From positions 45,866 to 109,865 of the forward strand of contig FTLJ01000293.1 in NCBI GenBank assembly GCA_900155495.1: a stretch of DNA of 64,000 nt. The letters run 5' to 3'. The notes beneath the pieces are model-generated. The model was not told where the DNA came from and made no database searches. It saw only the letters and a list, made by a program, of their open reading frames with translations. This document shows positions 21,055 through 32,747 of the stretch, one piece after another. The stretch comes from Porogramme epimiltina. Its lineage: Eukaryota; Basidiomycota; Agaricomycetes; Polyporales; Polyporaceae. Numbering within the stretch: the first letter of the stretch is position 1; every line of letters begins with the position of its first letter. A program made the translations under genes and the position numbers.

Positions 21055-24000
21055 ATGGATAACAAAGAGAATGGCTCCCTCACGGAGCATCGCGCCCGCG
21101 CAACACCCACCACTCGCAGTCGTCCCGCGACGCCTCGCGTCCCTCTTCCCGTCCAACCTATGGATGCGGACCCCGCAAATGCACCACTAGAGAGTCCACA
21201 AGATCCCTCAGCCTCACACCCTCTGTCTGCGGGCTCGCCGGACCAATCCGGGGGTGGGGACAGGCCACTCAACGTCAGTGACGCGCTGAGCTATCTGGAC
21301 TCCGTCAAGGCCCAGTTCTCGGAGCAGCCGGAGGTGTACAACAAGTTTCTGGATATCATGAAGGACTTCAAATCGCAACTGTGAGTGAACAGACCCCACG
21401 GACGCGGTTATTGGAAAGCGGTCGATGCTTGAATGCCTTGCGCCCCATTCTCTTTGAAGGCCGTCCCGCGCTGCCGTGTCGTTCTGACTGTCTTCCCCTC
21501 CATTGTAGGATCGACACACCTGGGGTGATTGAACGCGTCTCGAATCTTTTCCACGGACACCCCGCACTCATCCAAGGTTTCAACACGTTCCTTCCTGCCG
21601 GATATCGTATTGAGACAAGTGACAACCCCGACCCGAATTACATCACCGTCACGACTCCCGCTGGAACCACCACCCAGGCGACCAATGCAGCTTTCAAGTA
21701 CACTACGAGCAAGACTCAGTCCGTGGACAAGAAGTCGGCTCTCGAGAGACAAGACATCCCCCAAGTATCTCAAGAGACACTGAAGCCTGCGCTAGACTTT
21801 ATGGCTCGGATACGTGCGCGGTATGCTAATCAACCAGAGGTTTACAACCGCTTCCTCGCAATCTTGATGGAGACCGCCGACTCGGCCACTCAACAAACGA
21901 GCACGGACATCCGGGGGATGGAGTCGTGGTCGGTGGCGTGCTTGTCAGCCAAGTGGCCCCAAGAAGTCAACCTCATTCACCGGGTCATGGACCTCTTCAA
22001 GGACAACGTCGACTTGATGCGCGAATTTGTCCAGTTCCTCCCCGACGAGAACATGCGGCAAGACGAGCTGGCGCGAATCGCAGAACTCGAAAAGGTGCGG
22101 AAGACGAATGAGGCGAGGTCCAAGCGGGGGGGAGGAGACGGGCACGCGTCAGGCTCGACCGCAGTGCCGCAGAAGAGGAAGCGGAAGCCGGTTGAGCGGG
22201 AAAAGGAGAAGGAGCCCCCTCCACCCAAAGCTCCCACCAAGGTACGCTATCCGTCAGTCTCTAGCCGACACCACGACCGACCTCAAAAACAGAAAGCGAA
22301 GACTCAGACAACTAGTGAAGCACCTTCCCCTGCGCTCACACAACGTCAAGCGGCCGCGCCCCCCTCCCCCGCTCGTGCTCCCCCACAGCCGCCCCCACCT
22401 ACAACATATTACCAGCACCATCAACAGGCGGTCCCTATTCCCCCCAATATACCGCCTCCGATGCAACCCATTCCCGCCATGCAACCTCCCATCGACTTCT
22501 TCGAACGCGTCAAAGCCATCATGGAGCCTCAGACGTACAACGAGTTCTTGAAGGTTATTAACTTGTTCACGCAAGATATCATCAATTCGACGCGGCTAGT
22601 GCGAGAGGCGCGCCACTTCCTTGGGGACAACTCTGAATATTTGATGATGTTGAAAGATATCCTCGGATGGGACGCCAACAAGGATCGGATGTTAGCACAG
22701 GAAGAGTCCTGGACGAGGCCAATGGGCGTGTTGGACAGGCCGAACAGGAACCAGCTGCATATGCGCTACGGCAGCTACAGGAAACTCCCTGCCCATGTAA
22801 GTCCGCTGTGGTGCCGTGGGTGTTTTCGCTGATTTTTCTTGCAGGAGGTCAACGTGCAATGTACAGGGCGCGATGAAATGTGCAACTCTGTGCTGAATGA
22901 CGAGTGGATATCGCAACCGACGTTCGCCAGTGAGGATTCGGGATTCATCGCGCACAAGAAGAACATGTACGAGGAGGCCTTGCATCGAAGTGAGGAGGAG
23001 CGACATGAATACGACTTCCATGTGGAGGCTATACATCGCACGATCCAGGTCCTCGAGCCACTGCAGAACAAGATCGCCCAGCTGCCACCGGAAGAGCGCC
23101 CCAGCTTCAAACTGAAGCCCAATCTGGGCGGTGTTGGTAAAGCCATCCACCAGCGGGTGATCAAGAAGATATACGGGCGAGAGATTGGGCAGGAAGTCTG
23201 GATTGCTATGCAAGATGTGCCCTCGACGGCTATCCCGGTGGTATTAGGCCGGCTGAAGCAGAAGCACGAGGAATGGAAGCGCGCGCAGCGTGAATGGGAC
23301 AAGGTGTGGCGCGAGGTCGACGCTCGCAACTACCACAAGTCACTGGACCACCAAGCGGTCACCTTCAAAGCCGCGGACAAGAAAGCGATCACGCAAAAGG
23401 CGTTCGTTGGCCAGATCGAGACTGCGCGCGACGAGCAGCGTGGCGCGCGGGGTGCGCTTGTCGACCCGCTGTTCGCACGCACGCGGCCGCGCCACCAGCT
23501 GGAGTTCGTCCTCGAGGATCCGACCGTGCTCCAGGACGCGCTCAAACTCGCGCTTTCGTTCCTCGACCGCACGCAAGGCCAGATTTCTCTTCCGGACAGG
23601 CGCAAGATCGAGACGTTCCTCCGCTCGTTCGTGCCCCTCTTCTTCATGCTCGACTCGACCGCCTTCAACGCCGGGTTCGTGCCGCACCACGAGACTGTCG
23701 ACGGCGAACACGACGGTGCCGGCGAGGATGTCGAGACGGCAAGTGCAAACGGCAGCGCGTCCTCATCACGCTCTCGTGGGAACAAGAAGGGCGGCGGCAG
23801 TGGTGGGGATCTGCGTAAGCGACTACTGAAGAGCGAACAAGCCAAGTCAAGTAGGCGGACACGAGCACAGGAGGTGGTGTCCCCTACACCCTCGCGATTC
23901 GCCTCGCCAGCGCCATCCGACGCCATGCAGGTGGACGGCGATGCAGCGAAGGAGAACGGTATCCCCCGAATGGAGAAGTCGTCATCCCGGAAAAAGGGAA

Positions 24001-25959
24001 CATTTTACACGAACACCGCATTTTATGTTCTTCTACGACTCCTGGAGGTTAGTGCCCACGTCTGTCAAGAACTCTCGTGCGCCTCATGAGCCTGTTTGCA
24101 GATGCTTTACTCTCGTCTACTACTGTTCAAAAACTCCGCCAAGCAAAAGGCGGACCGTAGTAATGATCCTTCCGAACCGAGTCAAGCATCAATCATGAGT
24201 GGTATCCAAGCCGAACTCAATAAACTGGACGATCGGCTCAGCGGACGCCTGCACGGCGATGCAAGCCAACACTACTACGAGCTCATGCTGGAGTCCTGCG
24301 AGAAACTCTTTGACAACGAGTTGGAACAGGGGGTATTCGAGGAGATGACACGGTACATGTTCGGTTTGAAGGTGAGCACCCCATGTCATCGCTGGTCAAC
24401 AGCCAAGGTAATTAACGTTATTGCAGCACTCCTATAAGCTGTTCACCATAGACAAGGTTATTGGCGCGCTGATCAAGCAGGTTCAAGTTATACTTTCCGA
24501 CCCCAAAAGTCAAGACATCTACGAGCTATTGAGAAAGGAACGGGAAATCACCACGATCACCACCCAGGACCTGATCAACTGTCGACGAAACGCCGAGCGT
24601 GTACTTGGGCCGGACGAGAACCTCTTCCGGGTGGACTGGCTCACCGAACCGAAGACCATGACCATCCAGCTCATCGGGAAAGATGATGACGCCCATGAAG
24701 ACACCGAGGCTATGACTGAGCGCTGGCAGGCGTACATCGAGTCTTTTGTTTCTGTGCGTATCAAAATGTGTTCTTGTGCTCGAATGATTCTCACAACTTT
24801 AAATAGCACCATTACACTGCCGGTGTACCTACTTCGTCTACCATCAGGAGGCCGTTCCTACTCCGGTTAGTTGCACGGCACTAAATATCGCCTCGCCTAT
24901 ATTTACTTTTGCTACAGCACGAAGATTCCCGCCGCCTCCGGCGCGATGCCGGATATCTTCGCCCGCAGTGGGCTCCAGATCAAAGTCTGCGTACGCACCT
25001 ACCGTCTCTTTTTCGTCTCCGACTCGGAAGACGTCATGCTCCGCCTTTCGTCCTCCGAAGAGCGTACCAGCACACGAAAGACGGCAGAAGCACGCGACCG
25101 AAAGCGGAGACAGTGGCTCGAGGACTATGCCAGCAAGGTGATGCCAGACGAGCCGCCGAAGAGCGCCACTACTGAGGTAGCCCCGAAGCCCCCCGCTGTT
25201 ACACAACCCGAATCTGCTCTCGCGTCAGACCCTATCCCGGGACCGTCTCCTGGGGCGGAGGCCAAGGATACAGAGATGCGGGACGTTGTCATCACCAAGG
25301 ATGAGGAGAAGGCGCCAACATTGGAGCCATCCACGACGACGCACACAAGCTCGAAGGACGGCGGTACTACTGCAAACGCTGCTCCTGCCTCTGAAGCAAA
25401 CTCGGCCGACGTTTCGATGGAGGATGGCGCAACCCTTAATCCCCCTGCAGAAGGTGCCAAGGTGCAGGTTTCCGCCGACGTCGCGGAACGCGTCGCCCGG
25501 TCCCCTGAGGGTACGCCGATGCAAACGGATCCGACCCCTCCCCCGGTCGCTCAAGAAGCTACTTCCTCGGCTACTCAAGGGGTAGCGCCTCCGCCTACGG
25601 AATCGGCTACGCCGACCGCGGCTGCCGATGAGGGCCGCCCTACCACCCCCGCATCTGCGCCACCCCCACCTCCCACTGCTCTCACAACCGAACCCAAACC
25701 AGAGTCTAAGCCTGCTCCGTCGTCTCTCTCTGCTCCACCACCGGAGACGGAAACAAAGACCGATGATCCGTCGCCACCACCCCCTCCCGTGCCCTCATCT
25801 ATACCTGAGTCTAAGACGATTTCGGAATCCCCGACCACCTCCGCGCCTGCTCCGATTCCCATCCCACAACGTGTGCCGACAATGCCGGAGGTTCCTCCAC
25901 CCGCGGCAGAAGCACCAGCTCCAAGCGACGCCTCTGTGCCCCCGCCTCCGCCGTCGTGA
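21055..25959 (+). CDS. SIN3: Transcriptional corepressor SIN3 (full length)
   Basis: Eight exons (21055-21380, 21509-22241, 22293-22796, 22845-24047, 24102-24371, 24427-24753, 24807-24865, 24918-25959) give 1487 aa. Sin3 is the scaffold of the Rpd3/HDAC complex in the nucleus. PAH1 is at about 74-146, PAH2 at about 201-290 and PAH3 at about 424-490 ([12 protein letters not shown]). The HDAC-interaction domain begins at about 521 ([28 protein letters not shown]). The Sin3 C-terminal region is at about 910-1170 ([37 protein letters not shown]). The last 280 residues are Pro/Ser/Thr-rich and disordered. The 51-nt second intron is a multiple of three without a stop, so retention would only insert 17 residues. 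PAH2 is longer than usual. The start MDNKENG is shared with the broken copy upstream. Two PAH-only paralogues lie just upstream. Confidence 0.95.
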
Positions 25960-26280
25960 TTTTTGCTATCGTCCGGTCCCTTTTCCTGTAGTCCTTGCAC
26001 ATCGTCCGATCGCTATGAGGTGTGGATGCTAGGCTCGTGTTGTATCTCTGCTACCTCTGCTACCTTACAGTCTATTAGCAATTGTATTTGAGTCGGATTT
26101 TCTCTTTTGGTCCCGCGAGTAGCCATGCGAGACGCTGTGAAGCTAAGTATAAGCCTGTATAGATTAAGGCTGCGCACCGGAACGATCGAAAGAGAGTGAT
26201 GCAATCATGTACTACGTGATTTTGGCGCGCATGGAGTACCAGTAGCAGTGCGCCCGTCCGCTTGACCAACGACCCCGACG
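25960..26280. other. SIN3 3-prime flank and eIF4E-like promoter
   Basis: Short tandem-gene spacer. No feature is seen. Confidence 0.5.
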
Positions 26281-27835
26281 ATGTCCACCACCCCACCCCC
26301 CGCGACAACGACCCAGACCCAGGAGGGCGCGCCGACGAAAGCCGAGCGGCCCTCCGCGGGCACCCGGATGCCCTCCCTCAACCAGCTCGCCGCGCGCATC
26401 AACCTGAACGGCCCCAGCCCCGCGACGGCGGGCAACCGCCCCCGGCTCGCGGCGTCGCTCCTCCGCACGAGCTCGCAGAACTCGACGACGAGCTCCGCCG
26501 CGGCGTCGGTCGCCGACTCCGTCGCCGTGCTCCCCCCGATGTCGCGCTCCGAGTCGCCCGCGCAGCTCTCCGTGTCCACGCCGCACTCGAACGGGGGCAC
26601 GCCGCAGGGCGAGCCCGGCGAGCCGCTCACCGAGGAGAGGGTCGAGAAGCTCAACGAAGAAACTATCCATGCCCCAATTCCCGTCCCTGCTGCTGCCGCC
26701 CCTCCAGCGGACGGAGCGGCTGCGCCGACAACAAAGGAGGAGAAGCCGCGCCAGAAGATGCCGGCGGGGTACAAGAACATCCCGTCCCTCGACGCTATCA
26801 CGGCGAGGCTGGCGAAAACCCGGACGCTGTCCATCGATGGCTCCGCGAGGCCTCCGGAGGCTGAGACGATTGAGGATCCAAAGACCCCCGGGCTTATGAT
26901 CAAGGCGCCTGAGCACCCGCTCGAGCATCCATGGTGCGTCTTCGATCTCTATCACGCCGGGTTCGCGCGGTGCGGGCGTGGAGGGAGGCAGGGTAGCTGA
27001 TGGGAGGGCGTGGGCACCCGCAGGACAATATTCCACGACACGAAGAACAAGGTCCCGTTCACTCCGAGCACGGCGACGTCGGACCCGCCGAACTCGGCGG
27101 CGCACTACATGGCGCCCGAGTCGGACGAGTACGAGGCGGGGCTGACGGTGATCGGCGAGTTCGACACGGTCGAGTCGTTCTGCCGGTACTTCAACTGGCT
27201 GAAGCCGCCGTCGCGGCTCGAGCGCAACTCGAACTACCACCTCTTCAAGTCGGGCATCAAGCCGATGTGGGAGGACGAGGCGAACGCGAACGGCGGCAAG
27301 TGGGTGCTCACGATGAAGAACAACCCGCAGCTGCTCGACCGCTGCTGGTCGTGGCTCGCGATGGCGCTCGTCGGCGAGGACCTCGACGAGGGCGACGAGA
27401 TCTGCGGCGCGGTCGTCTCGCTGCGGAGCAAGGTCGACCGGATACAGCTCTGGACGCGCACGAAGGAGGACGTGGAGAAGATCAACGGCATCGCGCGCAA
27501 GATGGTGAAGCTGCTCGACGTGTCGGAGGCGGACGGCATCGGTCTCGAGTTCCAGGTGCGTGCACAGGCTGTGTAGCGAGAAGCGGCTGACGCGGTGTGG
27601 ACGCGTGTAGTACAACAACGAAGACCGTCCGGTCGCGAACAGGTTCCTCTCGATCCAGGCCATCCCCCAATCGTCGTATCGCACCTCCTTCCACGGCAAA
27701 CCGCCAGGGTTCAGCCCCGTCACAGGACCCGGAGAAGGCCCTCAGATTGGCGGAGGCCCTGGAGGTGCGTTCGCTGGCTTCGGTGTTGGTGGCGGAGGGG
27801 TGCTGGGCTCTGGGTGGCGGGGAAAACGTTCGTAA
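26281..27835 (+). CDS. eIF4E-family cap-binding protein, class II (4EHP)-like
   Basis: Three exons (26281-26933, 27024-27555, 27611-27835) give 469 aa. The eIF4E core lies at about 213-420: HPLEHPW, then GEFDTVESFCRYFNWL, SNYHLFKSGIKPMWEDE, GGKWVLTMKN and RCWSWLAMALVGE. Against human eIF4E by eye, W43, W102, E103 and W113 are retained. The W56 position appears as Tyr (DEYEAGLTV) and W73 as Cys (ESFCRYF). Tyr at W56 is typical of class II proteins (4EHP/eIF4E2), which bind cap more weakly and usually repress translation. Loss of W73 should weaken binding to eIF4G-type ligands. The N-terminal 200 residues are Ala/Ser/Pro/Thr-rich, and the C-terminus is Gly-rich (GGGPGGAFAGFG). About 25 extra residues sit between the W43 and W56 positions. 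Confidence 0.88.
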
Positions 27836-28566
27836 ATGCGTCGCGCGCAGGACGCGCGGTAATCTTGTCGCACAAGAACGATCCGCGCAGGGTATGGAGG
27901 AAGGGCACCGGGACGGCGAGTCTCGCGATCAGGAAACATGAGAAGGATGGACGTATGTCGGTCAGCTGTTGGCGGGGACGTTGTACGCTTGTACGAGCAC
28001 GGTCTTGGAAGGTCGTCCCCCACATTGCAAGGTTCTCTTTTCGAGTTCCCATATACGTTTGCTATGGCATAAGCACGATGTATCTCATACCGCGCACTTC
28101 TTCGGATAAGATCCATATTTATTGGGCTGCATCTCCGCATGAACGTAGCAGCGATGGAATGAGGAGGCTCGCAGCGTCTTCGACTGGCGGCTTGCGGGTG
28201 GCGTGGGCGCTTACGCGGATCGACATCTGGCATGCCGGCGGGTATGCAGACGCTCCTCATCCTCCACCACGACCTCGACCTTGCCACGCAAGACCATCTC
28301 GCTCGCTCGGTATATCCGACGCCTGGAATGCACCGGGTAGTGCTGGGCTTATGAGGTCACTTACTTTGTGTATAGCTGTGTACAAGGTCTTGTTTATTGT
28401 CGCAGAGGAACGCAAAGAGGACCCCATTGTTCTCAAGCGCGCGTAACTGCCGACGCCGACACGTTGTCAATACACACACAAAAACATGCGGCGTTCATTC
28501 ACCTTCGGCCTTCTATGGTCTAAATTTGCGTTCGGGCCAGCCGGTCCACTTTCGCACAGTCCGGAC
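27836..28566. other. Intergenic, no gene seen
   Basis: This holds the 3-prime flank of the eIF4E-like gene and the promoter of chitinase 1. Long frames here lack domains. Confidence 0.5.
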
Positions 28567-28573
28567 TATAAAA
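28567..28573 (+). promoter_or_regulatory. TATA box of chitinase 1
   Basis: TATAAAA lies 120 nt upstream of the ATG, followed by a pyrimidine-rich leader. Confidence 0.6.
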
Positions 28574-28692
28574 CCGGGGCGCGGATCTGGTGCAAGCCTC
28601 ATCCTGCCCGCCTCCGCGCGTGCTTCCTGTCTCTCTCTCCGTGCTCCGTAACCTCCCTCTTCTAAACCCTTTCTCTTCCGCCACGAGATCTC

Positions 28693-30230
28693 ATGTTCCT
28701 CCCCCTCTCCCTCCTCGCTGCCCTGCCGCTGGCTTCGGTGTGGGCTGCGCCCATGTGCTCACTCAAGCCCAAGTCGGCTGGCAGCAGCATCGCCACCGCC
28801 TCTAGCTCTACCCCGAGCGGGAGCCCCGTGGGTACCTCCTCCACCGGCACCGGCAAGAACAGCTCCATCGGCGACGAGGTCGTGGCCACCACGTGGTACG
28901 CTGGCTGGCACGGCACTGACTTCCCCCCGGAGAACGTCAGTTGGTCCAAATACACTTCCGTCACATACTCCTTTGCGTAAGTGTTGCCTCGATTTGTTCG
29001 AGCCTAAACAATGTGCTGATCGCGCGAGCAGCGTCACGACCCCAGATGTCAACACGGTTTCGCTTGAGGACTCCGATGAGGAACTTCTCCCCCGTTTTGT
29101 TGATGCTGCCCACCAAAACGTGAGTTGTCGCCTCCCCTTCGACTAGTGCATGGAGCTCACCGGCCGTTCTATCTCAGGGTGTCAAGGCAATGCTGACCAT
29201 CGGCGGTTGGACCGGCTCGCAATACTTCTCGTCGGCCGTCGCTACTGAGGCCAATAGGACGGCGTTTGTGAAGACCGTACTAGACCTCGTTTCCAAATAT
29301 GACCTTGATGGCCTTGACTTCGAGTACGTGTGTCCGAGCAACTCGGACCAGTCACAGCACTAACACACTGCCTGCAGCTGGGAGTACCCGAACAAGCAAG
29401 GAATGGGCTGCAACCTCATCTCCCCCGATGATAGCCCGAACTTCCTGTCGTTCCTTCAAGCACTCCGCTCCCAGGCCGGCCAAAACCTCACTCTCTCCGC
29501 CGCAGTCGGTATCACACCCTTCGCCGGGTCAGACGGCAACCCTATGTCCGACGTCTCTGCGTTCGCAGACGCGCTCGACTACGTCGCGATCATGAACTAC
29601 GACGTCTGGGGCTCCTGGTCCTCCTCCGTCGGCCCCAACGCGCCGCTCAACGACACCTGCGCGAGCGGCGCGGACCAACAAGGCTCCGCTGTCTCCGCCG
29701 TCAAGGCCTGGACCGACGCCGGCTTCCCCGCGAACCAGCTCGTGCTCGGCGTCGCCTCGTACGGGCACTCCTTCAAGGTCGCGTCGACCGCCGCCTTCTC
29801 CGGCTCATCCGACTCCACCGCGCTCGCCGCGTACCCCGCGTTCGACGCGTCCGAGCAGCCGCTCGGCGACTCCTGGGACGCGGTCGCGCCCGCGGGCGTC
29901 GACCAGTGCGGGAACCCGACCGCGGGCGGGCCGTCGGGCATCTTCGACTTCTGGGGGCTCATCGAGGGCGGCTTCCTGACCGCGAACGGCACCGCCGCGG
30001 ACGGGATCGCGTACCGGTTCGACGAGTGCTCGCAGACGCCGTACGTGTACAAGCCGGACACGCAGGTGATGGTCTCGTACGACGACGCGCGCTCGTTCGC
30101 CGCCAAGGGCAAGTTCATCAACGACCAGGGCCTCCTCGGCTTCGCGATGTGGGAGGCCGCCGGCGACTCGGACGACATCCTCCTCGACGCGATCTCGGAC
30201 GCGATTGGAATCGAGGATGTGAGTTGCTAA
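28693..30230 (+). CDS. Secreted GH18 chitinase 1
   Basis: Four exons (28693-28976, 29032-29119, 29178-29323, 29378-30230) give 456 aa. GH18 chitinases hydrolyse beta-1,4-GlcNAc linkages with retention through the substrate N-acetyl group. A signal peptide (about 1-20) precedes a Ser/Thr/Gly-rich segment (about 25-60), then the barrel. Motifs are KAMLTIGGWTGS (the SxGG-type strand) and the catalytic DGLDFDWEYP, whose last Asp and Glu are created by joining exon 3 (..GA) to exon 4 (C TGG GAG). MNYD lies downstream and a GFAMWE strand is near the end. There is no chitin-binding module. Its gene structure is shared with the gene at 30956. The 3-prime end could be extended by a gtgagt at 30219, but the stop as called fits the paralogue's length. 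Confidence 0.93.
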
Positions 30231-30955
30231 TCGCTCTCCTTCCGTCGCCCCCGCGCCACACCTTGCCTCTTTTTCTCCATTATCTTGGTTATCCGTGCCT
30301 CATAGGCACACACACTACGCCATGACATCAACGCCAACTAACGCAACCACGTTGTATCGCTATACATCCCCAATCCTTGTCCACGCCTGTCTTTGGTGTA
30401 TCCCTTATTGTATTGCTATAGTATTGACCGTGCTTGATGCACAGGCGTAGAATATTATATGCCAGCGCCGCGGTTGTCCGCGGCGCATGTTATTGAAGAA
30501 CAATCACGAAGCCTTGGCGATGCCGGAGTGCCACTAGTGTCGGAATTAGGACGATGTGGGTGAGCCCTCCATTGATGCTCCTCCGAAATGTGTAGCGTAC
30601 TTGTAGGATATCGTATACCCCGTGTATAACGTAGTTCATACCACCTTGTGCAACTTGAAGTTTCACGAAGATACAAACTCGGTAGAGCTGTCCTATGGGG
30701 TAACAACTTGCAATTCAAGCAAGAATAAGCCTGTAGTTACCCGTCCCTAATTGTGGCTGCGAGCTTTAGACATCTTATTCTCATAGTTGTTTCGAAGTAG
30801 CATGGTGTAGTCACTGGAGAGTCCTCAATTAGACAACAATCTGCTCAAGAGGCGACAGTCTCGCCTCAAGCGAATATAAGGAATTTCAGAATGTGAGGTA
30901 TGCGATACATTTCTCATACATCCTCACACACCATACTACCACACGACGACTTACG
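30231..30955. other. Spacer between the tandem chitinases
   Basis: About 720 nt. The only structure seen is a perfect GC-rich hairpin at 30465-30486. Confidence 0.55.
30465..30486. repeat. Perfect 9-bp GC hairpin with TTGT loop
   Basis: GCGCCGCGG and CCGCGGCGC are perfect complements separated by TTGT. The hairpin lies about 235 nt past the chitinase 1 stop in otherwise AT-richer spacer. Confidence 0.8.
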
Positions 30956-32380
30956 ATGCATTATAGTACAAGACTCTTCGCCCTTGTAGTACACATTGCT
31001 ACGGTTCTCGCAGCATGCACCTGCGGCTCGCAGTGCAACTCTACAGCAACTAGTACCAAGCAAACTTCCACCTCAGACTTGATAGTGACGGGCTGGTACG
31101 CAACCTATGACCAGACAGCCTTGCCACTGGATCAAGTGAGCTGGAGCAAGTACAATTACATGTCATTCTTCGTCTCGTGAGGAAGTTCCCGTCGTATGAT
31201 CGTCATCAGTGCTGACTCGAGTGCGTCGTTCGTTAGGATTACGACCAATAGCACATCGAGCATAGGCTGGGGAGACCCAGTCAACGACCCTGCCAGTCTG
31301 AAAGACTTCGTCAGCCACGCACACCAAAATGTAAGTCAGCCACCCGCCTCAGTGTACACCTTGTGGACTCACCATTTGGGCTTGTAGAAAGTGAAGGCAC
31401 TCTTGACAGTCGGTGGATGGACGGGCTCCCAGTTCTTCTCAAATATGGTGGCAACTGCGGACAACCGTACCGAGTGGGCGAAGACCCTGCTGGACGTTGT
31501 AAACCAATACAAGCTCGACGGTCTAGACTTCGAGTAAGCCACCTCCTGACGCACGCACCATCGCACCCACTCACCTCATCATAGCTGGGAATACCCCAAC
31601 AAAGACACCGGTATGGGCAACCACCTCTCCAGCGACGACACCGCCAACTTCCTCGCCTTCCTCACCACCCTCCGCGCCCAAGGGCCAAACCTCACGCTCG
31701 CCGTCGCCACGCCCACGGTGCCCTGGAACGACGCCAACGGACAACCCTCCACAAACCTCAGCGCGTTCGCCCTCGCGCTCGACTACGTCGCGCTCATGAA
31801 CTACGACACCTTCGGCGCCGGCTTCTCCAACACGACCGGGCCGAACGCGCCCCTGGGCCCGCCCGCGAAGTGCGCGGACGCCGTCGCCGCCGGCGTCGTT
31901 GCGACGTCCTCCGCGAGCGAGGCGGTGAAGGCGTGGGTCGCGGCGGGGTTCCCCGCAGGGCAGCTCGTTCTGGGCGTGCCCGCGTACGGGCACGCGTTCC
32001 CGGTGGCCAAGAGCGCGGCGCTGAACGCGGCTACCGGGTCCATCGCCACGCCGTATGCGCCGTTTGAACGGAACGTGACGGACCCGGACAAGGTCGGGAC
32101 ACTGACGTTCGGGCAGCTCGTGAGCAAAGGATACCTCGACGACAACGGCGCTGCGGCACACGGGGTGGCGTTTTCGTACGACGCCTGTACGGAGGCGCCG
32201 TTCTTGTACAACGAGGCGGCGGAGGTGCTAGTAGCGTACGACGACGCTACTTCGTTCCAGTTCAAGGGCGATTTTGTGAAAGAGAGAGGTTTGGGCGGGT
32301 TTGCGATGTTTGAGGTGAACGGCGACCACAACGACATATTGCTGGATGCGATTAGGAAGGGAGCTGGGCTCAGTTCTTAA
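30956..32380 (+). CDS. Secreted GH18 chitinase 2 (tandem paralogue)
   Basis: Four exons (30956-31176, 31237-31330, 31388-31533, 31585-32380) give 418 aa, with intron positions equal to chitinase 1 and an identical 146-nt third exon. A signal peptide (about 1-20) is followed by a short Cys/Ser/Thr segment (ACTCGSQCNS) and no long linker. KALLTVGGWTGSQFF and the splice-restored DGLDFDWEYP keep the catalytic Asp and Glu; LDYVALMNYD and GGFAMFE complete the barrel signatures. It is active-looking and secreted. The two genes arose by tandem duplication and then diverged at the N-terminus and in the loops. No TATA box as clear as that of chitinase 1 is seen. Confidence 0.92.
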
Positions 32381-32747
32381 TGAGAGGTCCTGGTTTGATA
32401 CTAGGTACCCGTATAGTTGGCTTCGTCGACCGCCGGACGTACAACAAGCTAGGTTCTTGTGTCAAATCCATGTCATATATGGTACAAATACAAATGTAAT
32501 AGTATCGATACATACGCACGCACAACAACTGTGCTCCAGCTCAATGCAACCGGCAAGCCGGACATAAAGTAGTCGGTGAGGGGAGCAGGGGGGATATCTA
32601 AACGCATGGGATGAGAGACGTGCACAACAGTGACTACGAGCACAACGCACCTAGCCCTGTCACGGCAGGTCTATGAAAACTCATGAGACCACAGCTTCCA
32701 CGCCATGCCATCCTATGAAACGCGCGTAGTTGGACCGCCCTTTCGTC
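32381..32747. other. Convergent spacer, nothing seen
   Basis: This lies between the 3-prime ends of chitinase 2 (+) and MED22 (-). No feature is seen. Confidence 0.5.
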
